Shown: in pieces, positions 6,795 to 15,151 of the stretch
Layout of the letters: each line of letters starts with the position of its first letter
Position numbering within the stretch: the first letter of the stretch is position 1
Source: Cloacibacterium caeni_C
Lineage (GTDB): Bacteria > Bacteroidota > Bacteroidia > Flavobacteriales > Weeksellaceae
Reading direction: 5' to 3'
Assembly (NCBI GenBank): GCA_002422665.1
Contig: DITA01000065.1
Span: forward strand, 1 to 15,161
Length of the DNA stretch: 15,161 nucleotides
Notes under the pieces: model-generated
The model's database searches: none
What the model was told of the DNA's origin: nothing
The model's input: only the letters and a program-made list of their open reading frames with translations
Program-made: the position numbers and the translations under genes

Positions 6795-6820
6795 GGGTCG
6801 CTCCGTAGGAGCGCTATCTT
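6795..6820 (+). repeat. REP-like hairpin, inner class, left copy
   Basis: Stem CGCTCC, loop GTA, stem GGAGCG (6 bp), then C and the tail TATCTT. It matches the right inner copy at 25 of 26 bases in inverted orientation. The one change (T6798) breaks the basal seventh pair that the right copy keeps. It ends 28 bp before the transposase ATG. Confidence 0.75.
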
Positions 6821-6848
6821 AAAAATAATAAAAACTAAAACCATAAGC

Positions 6849-7322
6849 ATGCCCAATACTTATTCGCAAATTTATATTCAAGTGGTTTTTGCTACGAAAG
6901 GAAGAGAAACGCTAATAGAAGATAAAAATAGACAAGAAATAGAAAAATATATTACAGGAATATTGACCAATAAAGGTCAAAAATTAATAGCTATGTATGC
7001 CAATCCAGATCATTTACACTTGTTTTTTAGTTATAAAAATTTGAAAATAACTATTCCTGAGTTAGTGAAAATTATTAAATCAGAATCTACTAAATTCATT
7101 AATGATAAAAGGTTAAGTTTTGGTAAATTTGCTTGGCAAGAAAGTTATGGTGCTTTTTCTTATGCTAAAAGTCAAAAAGATGCGGTAACTCAATATATAT
7201 TAAATCAAAAAAATCATCATCAAAAGAGAAGTTTCAGAGAAGAATATTTAGATTTTCTAGAAAAATTTGATATCAATTATGATGAAAAATATTTGTTTGA
7301 ATTTTATGATAAATTAGAATAA
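6849..7322 (+). CDS. REP-associated tyrosine transposase (RAYT; IS200-like Y1 HUH)
   Basis: This 157-residue protein is a single-domain Y1 transposase (PF01797). MPNTYSQIYIQVVFATKGRE is the usual N-terminus of the Bacteroidota branch. The HUH metal-binding motif is His55-Leu-His57 in NPDHLHLFF. The WQESYGAFSYAKSQ block (96-109) follows, and then YILNQKNHH (116-124), in which Tyr116 is the likely nucleophile that forms the 5'-phosphotyrosine link to single-stranded DNA. The spacing from the HUH motif to Tyr116 agrees with IS200/IS605 TnpA. All catalytic residues are present and the frame is intact, so the gene may be active. No accessory TnpB/IscB gene is present. The flanking hairpin pairs, and not IS ends alone, place it with RAYTs. 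These are usually single-copy, chromosomally settled transposases that act on REP sequences. Its own promoter is unclear. Rightward -7 boxes lie at 6704-6733. Confidence 0.88.
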   Translation: MPNTYSQIYIQVVFATKGRETLIEDKNRQEIEKYITGILTNKGQKLIAMYANPDHLHLFFSYKNLKITIPELVKIIKSESTKFINDKRLSFGKFAWQESYGAFSYAKSQKDAVTQYILNQKNHHQKRSFREEYLDFLEKFDINYDEKYLFEFYDKLE

Positions 7323-7323
7323 A

Positions 7324-7349
7324 AAGATAGCGCTCCTACGGAGCGCCCC
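7324..7349 (-). repeat. REP-like hairpin, inner class, right copy
   Basis: Read on the minus strand: GCGCTCC, loop GTA, GGAGCGC (7-bp perfect stem), tail TATCTT. It begins 1 bp after the transposase stop codon. It lacks a T tract on the plus strand, so it is unlikely to be a terminator. Confidence 0.75.
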
Positions 7350-7373
7350 CAATATAAATATTAAAAATTAACG

Positions 7374-7398
7374 ACACAGATAAGATTCCTATGGAATC
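7374..7398 (-). repeat. REP-like hairpin, outer class, right copy
   Basis: Read on the minus strand: GATTCC, loop ATA, GGAATC, then T and the tail TATCTGTGT. The loop differs by one base from the left copy, and the basal pair is a T-T mismatch. It ends 14 bp before the ruvA ATG, so in the ruvA mRNA it would be a hairpin just ahead of the start codon. Confidence 0.75.
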
Positions 7399-7412
7399 AA
7401 ATTAAAAAAACT

Positions 7413-7997
7413 ATGATTTTTTCATTAAAAGGTATTGTTCAAGAACTTACTCCTACCTATGTGGTGATAGAGGTAAATGGAGTGGGTTATTATGTAGGCA
7501 TTTCTTTGCAAACATCTCAAAGACTTTCTTTAGGAAAGGAAGTTTTTCTTTTCACCCAACAAATCATCAGAGAAGACGCACATTTGCTTTTTGGGTTTTA
7601 TACCAAAGAAGAAAAAGAAATGTTTAATCTCTTAATTTCTGTAAACGGAGTAGGTGCAGTTTCTGCGCTGATTTTGCTTTCTTCATTAGATCTTAAAGAC
7701 ATTGCTCAAGCGATTCTCAATAAAAATTCTGCGCTGCTCCAAAAAGTAAAAGGAATTGGAGCTAAAACCGCTGAAAGAATTATTGTAGATTTACGAGATA
7801 AGGTAGAAAAATTCGGGGTTTCTGCGGAGAACATTTCTGCTTTTGCAGACAATAAAGTGAAAGAAGAATCGTTATCTGCTTTAGAAGTTTTAGGGATTCC
7901 TAAAAAGATGAGCGAGAAGATTGCCGATAGAATTTTAAAACAAAATCCAGATTTGCAAACTGAAGAATTGGTGAAGCAAATTCTAAAAATGATATAA
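7413..7997 (+). CDS. ruvA: Holliday junction branch migration protein RuvA
   Basis: RuvA binds four-way DNA junctions and loads the RuvB helicase for branch migration during recombinational repair. The protein is 194 residues, the normal family length. Domain I (1-about 62) is the OB fold, beginning MIFSLKGIVQELTPTYVVIE and ending REDAHLLFGFY, with the acidic-pin pair Glu54/Asp55. Domain II carries two helix-hairpin-helix DNA-contact motifs, VNGVG (77-81) and VKGIGAKTAERI (112-123). Domain III (about 150-194), the RuvB-binding part, contains SLSALEVLGI and ends LVKQILKMI. The ATG at 7413 matches the conserved N-terminus exactly. sprA follows 6 bp after the stop, so the two are co-transcribed. 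A REP-like hairpin sits 14 bp upstream and no promoter is visible between the transposase and ruvA, so ruvA probably depends on transcription coming through the mobile element. Confidence 0.96.
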   Translation: MIFSLKGIVQELTPTYVVIEVNGVGYYVGISLQTSQRLSLGKEVFLFTQQIIREDAHLLFGFYTKEEKEMFNLLISVNGVGAVSALILLSSLDLKDIAQAILNKNSALLQKVKGIGAKTAERIIVDLRDKVEKFGVSAENISAFADNKVKEESLSALEVLGIPKKMSEKIADRILKQNPDLQTEELVKQILKMI

Positions 7998-8003
7998 ACA
8001 CAA

Positions 8004-11000
8004 GTGAAGAAAACTTTTCCTCTGCATAAAATCTATTTTTCGATTGTATTTCTATGTTTTTCTGCGTTATTTTTTGCGCAGCAAAAGCCTTCAGATACAG
8101 CGAATATTTCTATAAGGAAAGATTATGCCTTGCCCAATCCTACGAGATACGAAGCGTTCTATGATGTAAAAACGGGTATGTATTATCTCTACCCAAAAAT
8201 TGGAAATACAGTAACAGGAGCACCTATTGTTCTTACTCCAAAAGAATATTCTACATACACGCTGAATAATAGCCTCAAAGATTATTATCAGCAAAAAGCT
8301 TTTGGTGGAAATCTCTACAAAGAAGACAAAAAAGAAGCCGAAAAGAAAGGCTTAATTCAAAGTGTGACCATCAAAAATAAAATTTTTGAAACTATTTTTG
8401 GGAGCAATAAAATAGAATTGATTCCGAATGGTTTTGCGAGTTTTGATTTGGGAGGTTTGCACCAGAAAATTGAAAATCCATTAATTCTGCCTCAAAACAG
8501 AAGCAATTTTGCGATTAATATTCAGCAGAGAATTCAGCTAGGGGTTTTAGGGAAAGTTGGAGAAAATCTACAACTCAAAGCCAATTACGATACGCAGTCT
8601 GGTTTTGCATTCGAAAACAGAATGAATCTCGTTTGGCAAGCCAAGGGAACTTGGAGAGATTTACAAAATCAAGCCATCAGCGAAGCAAAAAATCCACTAA
8701 AAGGTGGCGAGGATAAAATTATAAAAAGAGTAGAATTCGGTAATGTGAATATGCCACTTTCTACCAATTTAATCAGAGGTTCTGAATCTCTTTTTGGTTT
8801 GAAAACCGAATTCCAATTAGGGAAAACGTACGGAACTTTGGTGTTTTCTCAGCAACAAGGTGAAGCTAGAAATATTGTGGTTCAAGGTGGTGGTGTAATG
8901 CAAACCTTCAAAATAAACGCCTATGATTACGAAGATAATCAGCACTATTTTTTAGGCCAATATTTCTTAAATAATTATGATAACGCTTTAGCCAATTATC
9001 CTTTAATCAATTCTAGAATTTCGATTACCCGATTAGAACTTTGGGTTTTAGACCAAGGTTCTGGTAATTTGCAAGAGCAGAAAAGTATTCTCGGGATTAG
9101 AGATTTGGGTGAAGGCGGAAGTTTTCCAGATAATTCTAATTTAGGCGTTTATAATGCAGTAGCCAATCTTGGCGGAATAAGAGATGTAAACCAAACCTAC
9201 AACGCGATTAACAATCAATCACTTCCAAATACTACAGGTGACCCCAATTATAAAGACGGCGAACATTTTATCTTTAACCGAAAAGCAAAAAGATTAAATC
9301 CTGCTGAATATACCTTTAATCCTCAAGTGGGTTATATTTCTTTGAATCAAAGATTAAATGATAATCAACTTTTGGCGGCGTCTTTTTCTTATACCGTTTC
9401 TGGTGACAGCAAAGTCTATAAAGTAGGGGAATTTTCCGAAGAAAGTCCAGTGGTGATTACCAAATTATTGAAACCGAACGTTTCCGTAAAAACCACTTCA
9501 CCGATGTGGAATTTAATGATGAAAAACGTGTATTCATTAAATGCCAATCAAATTGACTCGCAGAATTTCCTATTAAACGTTTTATATCGTGATAATGACA
9601 GCGGTGGAAAAGTAAATTATCTACCAGGAACACCTGTTGCAGACCAAAATTTATTAAAATTATTCAATTGGGATAGACTGAATGTAAATAACGATATTCA
9701 AAATAACACGAATGGTCAACAAGGAGACGGTTTGTTTGATTTTGTACAAGGAATTACGGTAGATGCACAAAACGGAAGAGTAATGTTTACCAAAGCTCAA
9801 CCTTTTGGTAGTTACTTAGAATCTTTTTTAGGAAGCAATGACCCGAAATTTGTTTTCAATGAACTGTATACCCAACAAAAACAAGTCGCTTCTGAAAATA
9901 ATTTAGCACTTAGATACACCATCGAAGGTAGATATAAAGGTTCACAAGGAACGGGAATTTCTTTGGGAGCGATTAATGTTCCACGTGGTTCTGTAAAAGT
10001 AACTGCAAACGGAGTTGTGCTTACAGAAGGCGTAGATTACACCGTAAATTATATGGTAGGTGAAGTAACTATCATCAATGAAATGGTAAAACAATCTGGT
10101 CAAGCTATCAACGTGAGTTTAGAAAACCAATTAACCTTTAACACCCAGAGAAAAAGATTTTTAGGATTAAATCTCGAGAGAAAATTTAATGAAAATCTTA
10201 CCATTGGTGCAACTGTGGTGAATTATTCAGAAACACCATTGACTCAAAAAGTACAGACAGGTTTCGAAGCGGTGAATAACACGATGGCTGGTTTTAACCT
10301 AATGTACAATAACCAATCGCAGTTTTTAACCAGACTTACAGATAAAATTCCGTTTATCAATACAGAAGCACCGTCTAATATTAATTTGAAATTAGAAGGA
10401 GCGTATCTTATTCCAGGTCAAAATAAAGGAATCAATGATGAATCTTACATTGATGATTTTGAACAAACCACTTCTAAAATTTCATTAAAAGAACCTGCGG
10501 TTTGGAGTTTAGCGTCTAAACCTGAAATTGGTTTTGGAAATTCTAATAATAATGACCTTCAAAGCGGAAATGGAAGAGGTTTGCTATCTTGGTATAATAT
10601 AGACCCAAGATTCTATGGAGTTGGTGGTAAAGCACCAAATGGAATTAACGCTGAAGCGCTTTCTAATCACGCTGCCAGAAGAGTTCAGATGATAGAACTC
10701 TTTAACAATAGAGATTTTGTAGCGGGTGAACAAACCTTCACCAATACTTTTGATATTACGTATTATCCTAAAGAAAGAGGTCCGTATAACTTAAATCAAA
10801 ATGCAGAAATTCCATCACAAAGATGGGCTGGTTTAATGAGACCTATTACCGTTTCTAACTTCAGAAGCTCGAATATAGAATATGTAGAATTTTGGATGAT
10901 GGATCCTTATGCAGACGGTAAAATGTTAGGAACTGCTCCTAAATTAATGTTGCAATTAGGAAACGTTTCGGAAGATATTTTGAAAGATGGAAAACTGCAA

Positions 11001-14000
11001 TATGAAAATGGTTTGCCTACACCAAATACTCCAGCTAAAACTTCTTCTACCAATTGGGGAACTCAGCCAGACCAATTCCCAGTTTTATATGCTTTCGGTA
11101 CAGAAAATGAAGAAAGGACAGCTCAAGATGTAGGTTTTGATGGATTGGATAATGTGGCAGAAGCTACAGCTTTCAATACCAATTTCACTAATCCAGTAAA
11201 AAATGAGCCAGACCCAGCTGCAGATGATTTTGTGTTTTATCTTTCTAATCAGTTCCAAGGAGCATTAGCTTCATCTATGATTGAGCGTTATAAATATTTT
11301 AGAAACCCAGATGGAAACTCTCAGTCGAATTCTTTAGAAGTTTCTTCTCAAACTCCAGATGCAGAAGATGTAAATAAAGATTATAACCTAGACCAAAGCG
11401 AAAATTACAATCAGTATGATATTAATTTAGCTCAAAGCGAATTGGTTTTAGGAAGAAATAATATTGTAGATGTAAAAGAAGTAGAAGTGAAATTCCAAAA
11501 CGGACAAACTTCTAAAAATAAATGGTTCTTATTCAGGATTCCAGTTGCCAATTATAATTCTTCTACCGAAACTTCTGGTGCAGACCAAATCTTAAATAAT
11601 GTGAGATTTGCCAGAATGATGCTTACTGGTTTTGATGAAACCGCTACGATTAGATTCGGAACATTAGACTTGGTAAGAAGCGAATGGAGAAAATATGGAA
11701 AAGGAATTGCTTCAAATAGAGTAGATGATCAGAACCAATTTGAAGGAACAGGAACTATAGATAATTCTAAATTTGATGTAGGAAGTGTAAACTTAGAAGA
11801 AAATGCATTGGGAACTCCACCTTATGTGTTGCCTCCAGGAATTGAAAGACAAGTTCTCAGCGGAAATGCAGGTGCTCAAAGACAAAACGAAGCTTCTCTT
11901 TATATGAAAACCAACCTTCCGAATGGTGAAGCAAGAGGTGTTTTCAAAAATATCGCTTTAGATATGAGAAGATTCCAAAATTTAGAATTATTTGTTCACG
12001 CAGAAGATTTAATTGGCAAAGGTTCTAATCTTGATAAATCTGCGAAATTCTTCATCAGATTCGGTAGTGATGCTACAGATAACTACTATGAATATGAAGC
12101 TTCGCTGAAATATACCGCTCCGAATGCTACTTCTCCGCTTGATATTTGGCCAAATGAAAATACGGTAAGATTAGCGATTCAGGATTTTGTAGATTTAAAA
12201 ATCTTGAGAGATAAAAATTCTACGGTAACCAACGAAAGATTTACTTCGGCAGATTTTGGTGATGAAAATAAAGCCTTCTACGTAAAAGGTAGACCAAGTT
12301 TAGGAAATATTACCACCATGATGATTGGGGTAAGAAATAATGATGAGGTAGATAAAAATCTTATTCTTTGGGTGAATGAAATTAGACTTTCAGGTATTGA
12401 AAATAAAGGTGGTTATGCAGGAAATGCAAATCTTAACTTTAATTTAGGAGATTTTGCTACCGTAAATGCGAGTGGAGCTTATTCTACGATTGGTTTTGGC
12501 TTCATTAACCAAAAACCTGCGGAACGTTCACAGACTACCAACTCAGCTTTTGGTATCAATACGATGGTGAATGTTGATAAATTCTTACCAGAAAAATTAG
12601 GATTGAAGATTCCGGTGAATTATTCTTATTCTCAGACCATAGAAGATCCTAAGTACAATCCACTAAATGACGATGTGGAATTTAACAAAGATCCAAAGAA
12701 AGATGAACTGAAAAAAGTAGCAAGAACCTATACACAACAAAGAAGTATTGGGGTGCTCAATATGAGAAAGGATAGAATGAATCCTAATAAAAAACCAAAA
12801 TTCTATGACGTAGAAAACTTATCTATCTCTTTAATTTATAATGATGACAAGTACAGAGATGTTTATACTAAAGACAATTACAGACAATATTTAAGAGGAA
12901 ATATAGATTACAGTTTTAATTTTAAACCTTGGAATCTTAAGCCATTTAATAAAATTGTGAGCGATACTGCGAAGTCTTATCCTTATCTCAAATGGGCAAA
13001 AGAAATTAATTTTAACTTAGTTCCGACAAGAGTTTCTTTCAGAACAGAGTTAGATAGAAATTATAATGAACTAGAATTTAGAAATATTGATGCGTTGCTC
13101 AATGGAAATTCTTCAGCGGATTTTGATGTGATTAAAAACCGAAACTTCTTCTTCGGTTGGCAATATAACGTAGGATTTAATTTAACCAAATCCCTAAAAT
13201 TAGATATTTCATCAGCTACCAGAACGATTAATGACCAATTGGATATTCAAACGTTCGACAGAAGTTCTATTTTCCAAAATGTTTTCCAAAAAGGAAGACC
13301 AGTTCTTTATAACCATAGAATTCAGTTGAGTTACAGATTGCCATTCGAAAATTTACCGTATTTAGATTTTGTAAATACAGAAATTGGTTACAGTGTACAG
13401 TATAATTGGAGCGCTCGTTCTACAGCAATGGTAGATACTAATGGAGTAAAACTGGGGAACTTGGCACAGAATACCAATAATATTAATGTAACTGGAGGTA
13501 CAGATTTTAATAGTTTCTTCAATAAGTTTAAATATTTTAGAAAAGTAAATGATAAAATGAATGCCAGAAAATCTGAAATAGATTCTCTGAATAATGTTTA
13601 CACTCAGAATTTTTTGAAAAAAGGAAGGAAAAAAGCATTCAAATCTTATACCTTTAAAAATAAGTTGACGCCTACTCAAGCTTTTGCTTATGCATTGACG
13701 GCGATAAAACAATTAGATTTTAATTACACAGAAAATAACGGAACCGTTTTACCGGGATTATTATCTTCTCCTAATTTCTATGGATATGGAAAAGGAATTG
13801 GCGGGCCAACTTTTGGATTCTTGCTGGGTTCTCAAGCAGACATCAGAAGATATGCTATAGAAAACAGTTGGATTTCTTCTTCGGAATACATGACGGAAGC
13901 TTATTCTCAGATGACGACCCGAAATCTTACTGGGAATATTCAGATTCAGCCAATCAATGATTTTAGAATAGATGTGAGTTTTACCAAAAACTATATGAAA

Positions 14001-15023
14001 AATTTAATGCATGGTAACTTTAATGTAGATGCGATTAGCAGTACGCCTCAGTTTGATTTTTCTTTCGCAAGTGAAATGATTACGTTTACCAATTCTAATA
14101 TTCTCTTGAAAACAAGTTTTGGAAGCGATAATATTTACGAAAAAATCATTGAAAATGCTAAGACAATTTCTCAAATGTATGGAACACCACAAGCTGATGG
14201 TTACGCAGAACATTACAGTAAAGCCAATGCATATGTATTGATTCCAGCTTTCCAAGCAGCGATTGAAGGAAAATCTCCAACAAAAAATAACAATCTGGAA
14301 AAATCTAAATTCCCAATGCCAAACTGGAGAATTACTTATTCAGGAATAAAAAACATACCTTTTATAAATAGTCAGTTTGCTAAGTTTGATATTCTTCATG
14401 CTTATACTTCTACTTATACCGCAACTGGAATTCAGAAAAGTGTAGACTATTATAATAAGAATGTAAATCCGGGAGCTCCTCAATATGATATTAATAATGA
14501 TGTGTACAATCCATATACATTTAACACGATTGGTTATGTAGAAGATTTCTCTCCACTTTTAGGAGCAGATGTTACCATGAGAAATAATATGCAGTTCCGT
14601 TTACAATATAATAAGAACAGAATGTATACACTCGGTTTGGTAAATCATACTTTAACCGAAGATTTAGGTTCTGAATATGTTTTTGGTTTTGGATATATTT
14701 TAAAAGATTTAAAAATCAAAGTTAGGTATCAAGGAAAAGAAAAAAATCTGAAAAGTGATTTAAATGTAAGAGCAGATTTTTCACTGAGAGATAATCAAAC
14801 CAGAATTACCAATATATTATTAGATGATTCACAGATTACCGGAGGTCAAAGATTAATGAGTGTAAAAGTTTCGGCAGATTATAACATCTCTCAGAACTTT
14901 AATCTAAGATTTTTCTATGATCAATTAATGACCAAGTATAAAATTTCTACAGCTTTTCCGCTTTCTACGGTGAGAGCTGGTATTACTGCTACCTTTAATT
15001 TTGGAGGAGGTCAAGGTTTCTAA
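8004..15023 (+). CDS. sprA: SprA, type IX secretion outer-membrane translocon / gliding motility protein
   Basis: SprA (Sov in Porphyromonas) is the channel of the type IX secretion system. Known structures show a very large 36-strand outer-membrane beta-barrel with a lateral gate, capped by PorV or closed by a plug protein. It exports proteins with T9SS C-terminal signals and, in gliders, the SprB adhesin. The 2339-residue length fits the family. A signal peptide (MKKTFPLHKI to about Ala25, then QQ) precedes the N-terminal SprA domain with NPTRYEAFYDVKTGMYYLYP and the LGGLHQKIENPLILPQNR region. Near 660-700 there is PRGSVKVTANGVVLTEGVDY, and near 815 the conserved SYIDDFEQT. A lysine-rich, helix-prone stretch lies around 1840-1900. 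The end is RAGITATFNFGGGQGF, a typical terminal beta-strand. The start is a GTG six bases after the ruvA stop. No in-frame ATG gives a better signal peptide. The frame is uninterrupted. Confidence 0.96.
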   Translation: MKKTFPLHKIYFSIVFLCFSALFFAQQKPSDTANISIRKDYALPNPTRYEAFYDVKTGMYYLYPKIGNTVTGAPIVLTPKEYSTYTLNNSLKDYYQQKAFGGNLYKEDKKEAEKKGLIQSVTIKNKIFETIFGSNKIELIPNGFASFDLGGLHQKIENPLILPQNRSNFAINIQQRIQLGVLGKVGENLQLKANYDTQSGFAFENRMNLVWQAKGTWRDLQNQAISEAKNPLKGGEDKIIKRVEFGNVNMPLSTNLIRGSESLFGLKTEFQLGKTYGTLVFSQQQGEARNIVVQGGGVMQTFKINAYDYEDNQHYFLGQYFLNNYDNALANYPLINSRISITRLELWVLDQGSGNLQEQKSILGIRDLGEGGSFPDNSNLGVYNAVANLGGIRDVNQTYNAINNQSLPNTTGDPNYKDGEHFIFNRKAKRLNPAEYTFNPQVGYISLNQRLNDNQLLAASFSYTVSGDSKVYKVGEFSEESPVVITKLLKPNVSVKTTSPMWNLMMKNVYSLNANQIDSQNFLLNVLYRDNDSGGKVNYLPGTPVADQNLLKLFNWDRLNVNNDIQNNTNGQQGDGLFDFVQGITVDAQNGRVMFTKAQPFGSYLESFLGSNDPKFVFNELYTQQKQVASENNLALRYTIEGRYKGSQGTGISLGAINVPRGSVKVTANGVVLTEGVDYTVNYMVGEVTIINEMVKQSGQAINVSLENQLTFNTQRKRFLGLNLERKFNENLTIGATVVNYSETPLTQKVQTGFEAVNNTMAGFNLMYNNQSQFLTRLTDKIPFINTEAPSNINLKLEGAYLIPGQNKGINDESYIDDFEQTTSKISLKEPAVWSLASKPEIGFGNSNNNDLQSGNGRGLLSWYNIDPRFYGVGGKAPNGINAEALSNHAARRVQMIELFNNRDFVAGEQTFTNTFDITYYPKERGPYNLNQNAEIPSQRWAGLMRPITVSNFRSSNIEYVEFWMMDPYADGKMLGTAPKLMLQLGNVSEDILKDGKLQYENGLPTPNTPAKTSSTNWGTQPDQFPVLYAFGTENEERTAQDVGFDGLDNVAEATAFNTNFTNPVKNEPDPAADDFVFYLSNQFQGALASSMIERYKYFRNPDGNSQSNSLEVSSQTPDAEDVNKDYNLDQSENYNQYDINLAQSELVLGRNNIVDVKEVEVKFQNGQTSKNKWFLFRIPVANYNSSTETSGADQILNNVRFARMMLTGFDETATIRFGTLDLVRSEWRKYGKGIASNRVDDQNQFEGTGTIDNSKFDVGSVNLEENALGTPPYVLPPGIERQVLSGNAGAQRQNEASLYMKTNLPNGEARGVFKNIALDMRRFQNLELFVHAEDLIGKGSNLDKSAKFFIRFGSDATDNYYEYEASLKYTAPNATSPLDIWPNENTVRLAIQDFVDLKILRDKNSTVTNERFTSADFGDENKAFYVKGRPSLGNITTMMIGVRNNDEVDKNLILWVNEIRLSGIENKGGYAGNANLNFNLGDFATVNASGAYSTIGFGFINQKPAERSQTTNSAFGINTMVNVDKFLPEKLGLKIPVNYSYSQTIEDPKYNPLNDDVEFNKDPKKDELKKVARTYTQQRSIGVLNMRKDRMNPNKKPKFYDVENLSISLIYNDDKYRDVYTKDNYRQYLRGNIDYSFNFKPWNLKPFNKIVSDTAKSYPYLKWAKEINFNLVPTRVSFRTELDRNYNELEFRNIDALLNGNSSADFDVIKNRNFFFGWQYNVGFNLTKSLKLDISSATRTINDQLDIQTFDRSSIFQNVFQKGRPVLYNHRIQLSYRLPFENLPYLDFVNTEIGYSVQYNWSARSTAMVDTNGVKLGNLAQNTNNINVTGGTDFNSFFNKFKYFRKVNDKMNARKSEIDSLNNVYTQNFLKKGRKKAFKSYTFKNKLTPTQAFAYALTAIKQLDFNYTENNGTVLPGLLSSPNFYGYGKGIGGPTFGFLLGSQADIRRYAIENSWISSSEYMTEAYSQMTTRNLTGNIQIQPINDFRIDVSFTKNYMKNLMHGNFNVDAISSTPQFDFSFASEMITFTNSNILLKTSFGSDNIYEKIIENAKTISQMYGTPQADGYAEHYSKANAYVLIPAFQAAIEGKSPTKNNNLEKSKFPMPNWRITYSGIKNIPFINSQFAKFDILHAYTSTYTATGIQKSVDYYNKNVNPGAPQYDINNDVYNPYTFNTIGYVEDFSPLLGADVTMRNNMQFRLQYNKNRMYTLGLVNHTLTEDLGSEYVFGFGYILKDLKIKVRYQGKEKNLKSDLNVRADFSLRDNQTRITNILLDDSQITGGQRLMSVKVSADYNISQNFNLRFFYDQLMTKYKISTAFPLSTVRAGITATFNFGGGQGF

Positions 15024-15056
15024 ATACACATATAATATATATAGCATATAATATAG

Positions 15057-15090
15057 AATAGAATCAAACTTATTTGGTTCTATTTTTTTG
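15057..15090 (+). terminator. Intrinsic terminator after sprA
   Basis: AATAGAATCAAA (15057-15068) and TTTGGTTCTATT (15073-15084) form a 12-bp stem with one G-U pair and a 4-nt loop. The T run continues to 15089. It lies 34 bp after the sprA stop and separates sprA from the next gene. Confidence 0.75.
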
Positions 15091-15101
15091 GGAAAAACTT
15101 T

Positions 15102-15133
15102 TTTGCAACCTCCATATAATTTCATTAATTTTG
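15102..15133 (+). promoter_or_regulatory. Promoter of the downstream (gcvH-like) gene
   Basis: TTTG (15102-15105) is followed after 20 bp by TAATTTTG (15126-15133), matching TTG-N17-23-TAnnTTTG. The start site near 15139 would leave a leader of about 13 nt before the ATG at 15152. The position between a terminator and a start codon supports it. Confidence 0.6.
15103..15118 (+). repeat. 16-bp promoter-associated motif, copy B
   Basis: TTGCAACCTCCATATA begins at the -33 box of the predicted gcvH promoter and matches the minus-strand motif at 4740-4755 at 15 of 16 positions. Confidence 0.45.
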
Positions 15134-15151
15134 GGAAAAATAAATTTAGAA

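Larger units (their letters stand above)
6747..7399 (+). mobile_element. REP/RAYT element with nested inverted hairpin termini
   Basis: A tyrosine HUH transposase gene is bracketed by two nested pairs of inverted repeats. The outer pair (6748-6772 and 7374-7398) matches at 24 of 25 bases. The inner pair (6795-6820 and 7324-7349) matches at 25 of 26. The DNA between outer and inner units is unrelated on the two sides (22 and 24 nt), so each hairpin unit is conserved separately. The order is outer unit, inner unit, transposase, inverted inner unit, inverted outer unit. No target-site duplication is obvious, as expected for HUH single-strand transposition. The whole element is about 650 bp and ends 14 bp before the ruvA start. 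Confidence 0.75.

Noticed and set aside
7330..7346. Hairpin after the transposase as a terminator
   Set aside because: The strong 7-bp stem is followed on the plus strand by CCCCAATATAAA, not a T tract. It matches the REP unit at the left end, so it belongs to the mobile element.
6747..7399. CRISPR-like repeats or a toxin-antitoxin pair around the small gene
   Set aside because: There are only two inverted repeat pairs, no regular spacers, and the gene is clearly a Y1 HUH transposase with an intact HLH motif and catalytic Tyr.
13362..13712. 116-codon open frame on the minus strand inside sprA
   Set aside because: It is antisense to intact sprA coding sequence, is rich in Ile/Cys/Phe as expected for shadow frames of AT-rich genes, and has no recognisable motif or promoter.
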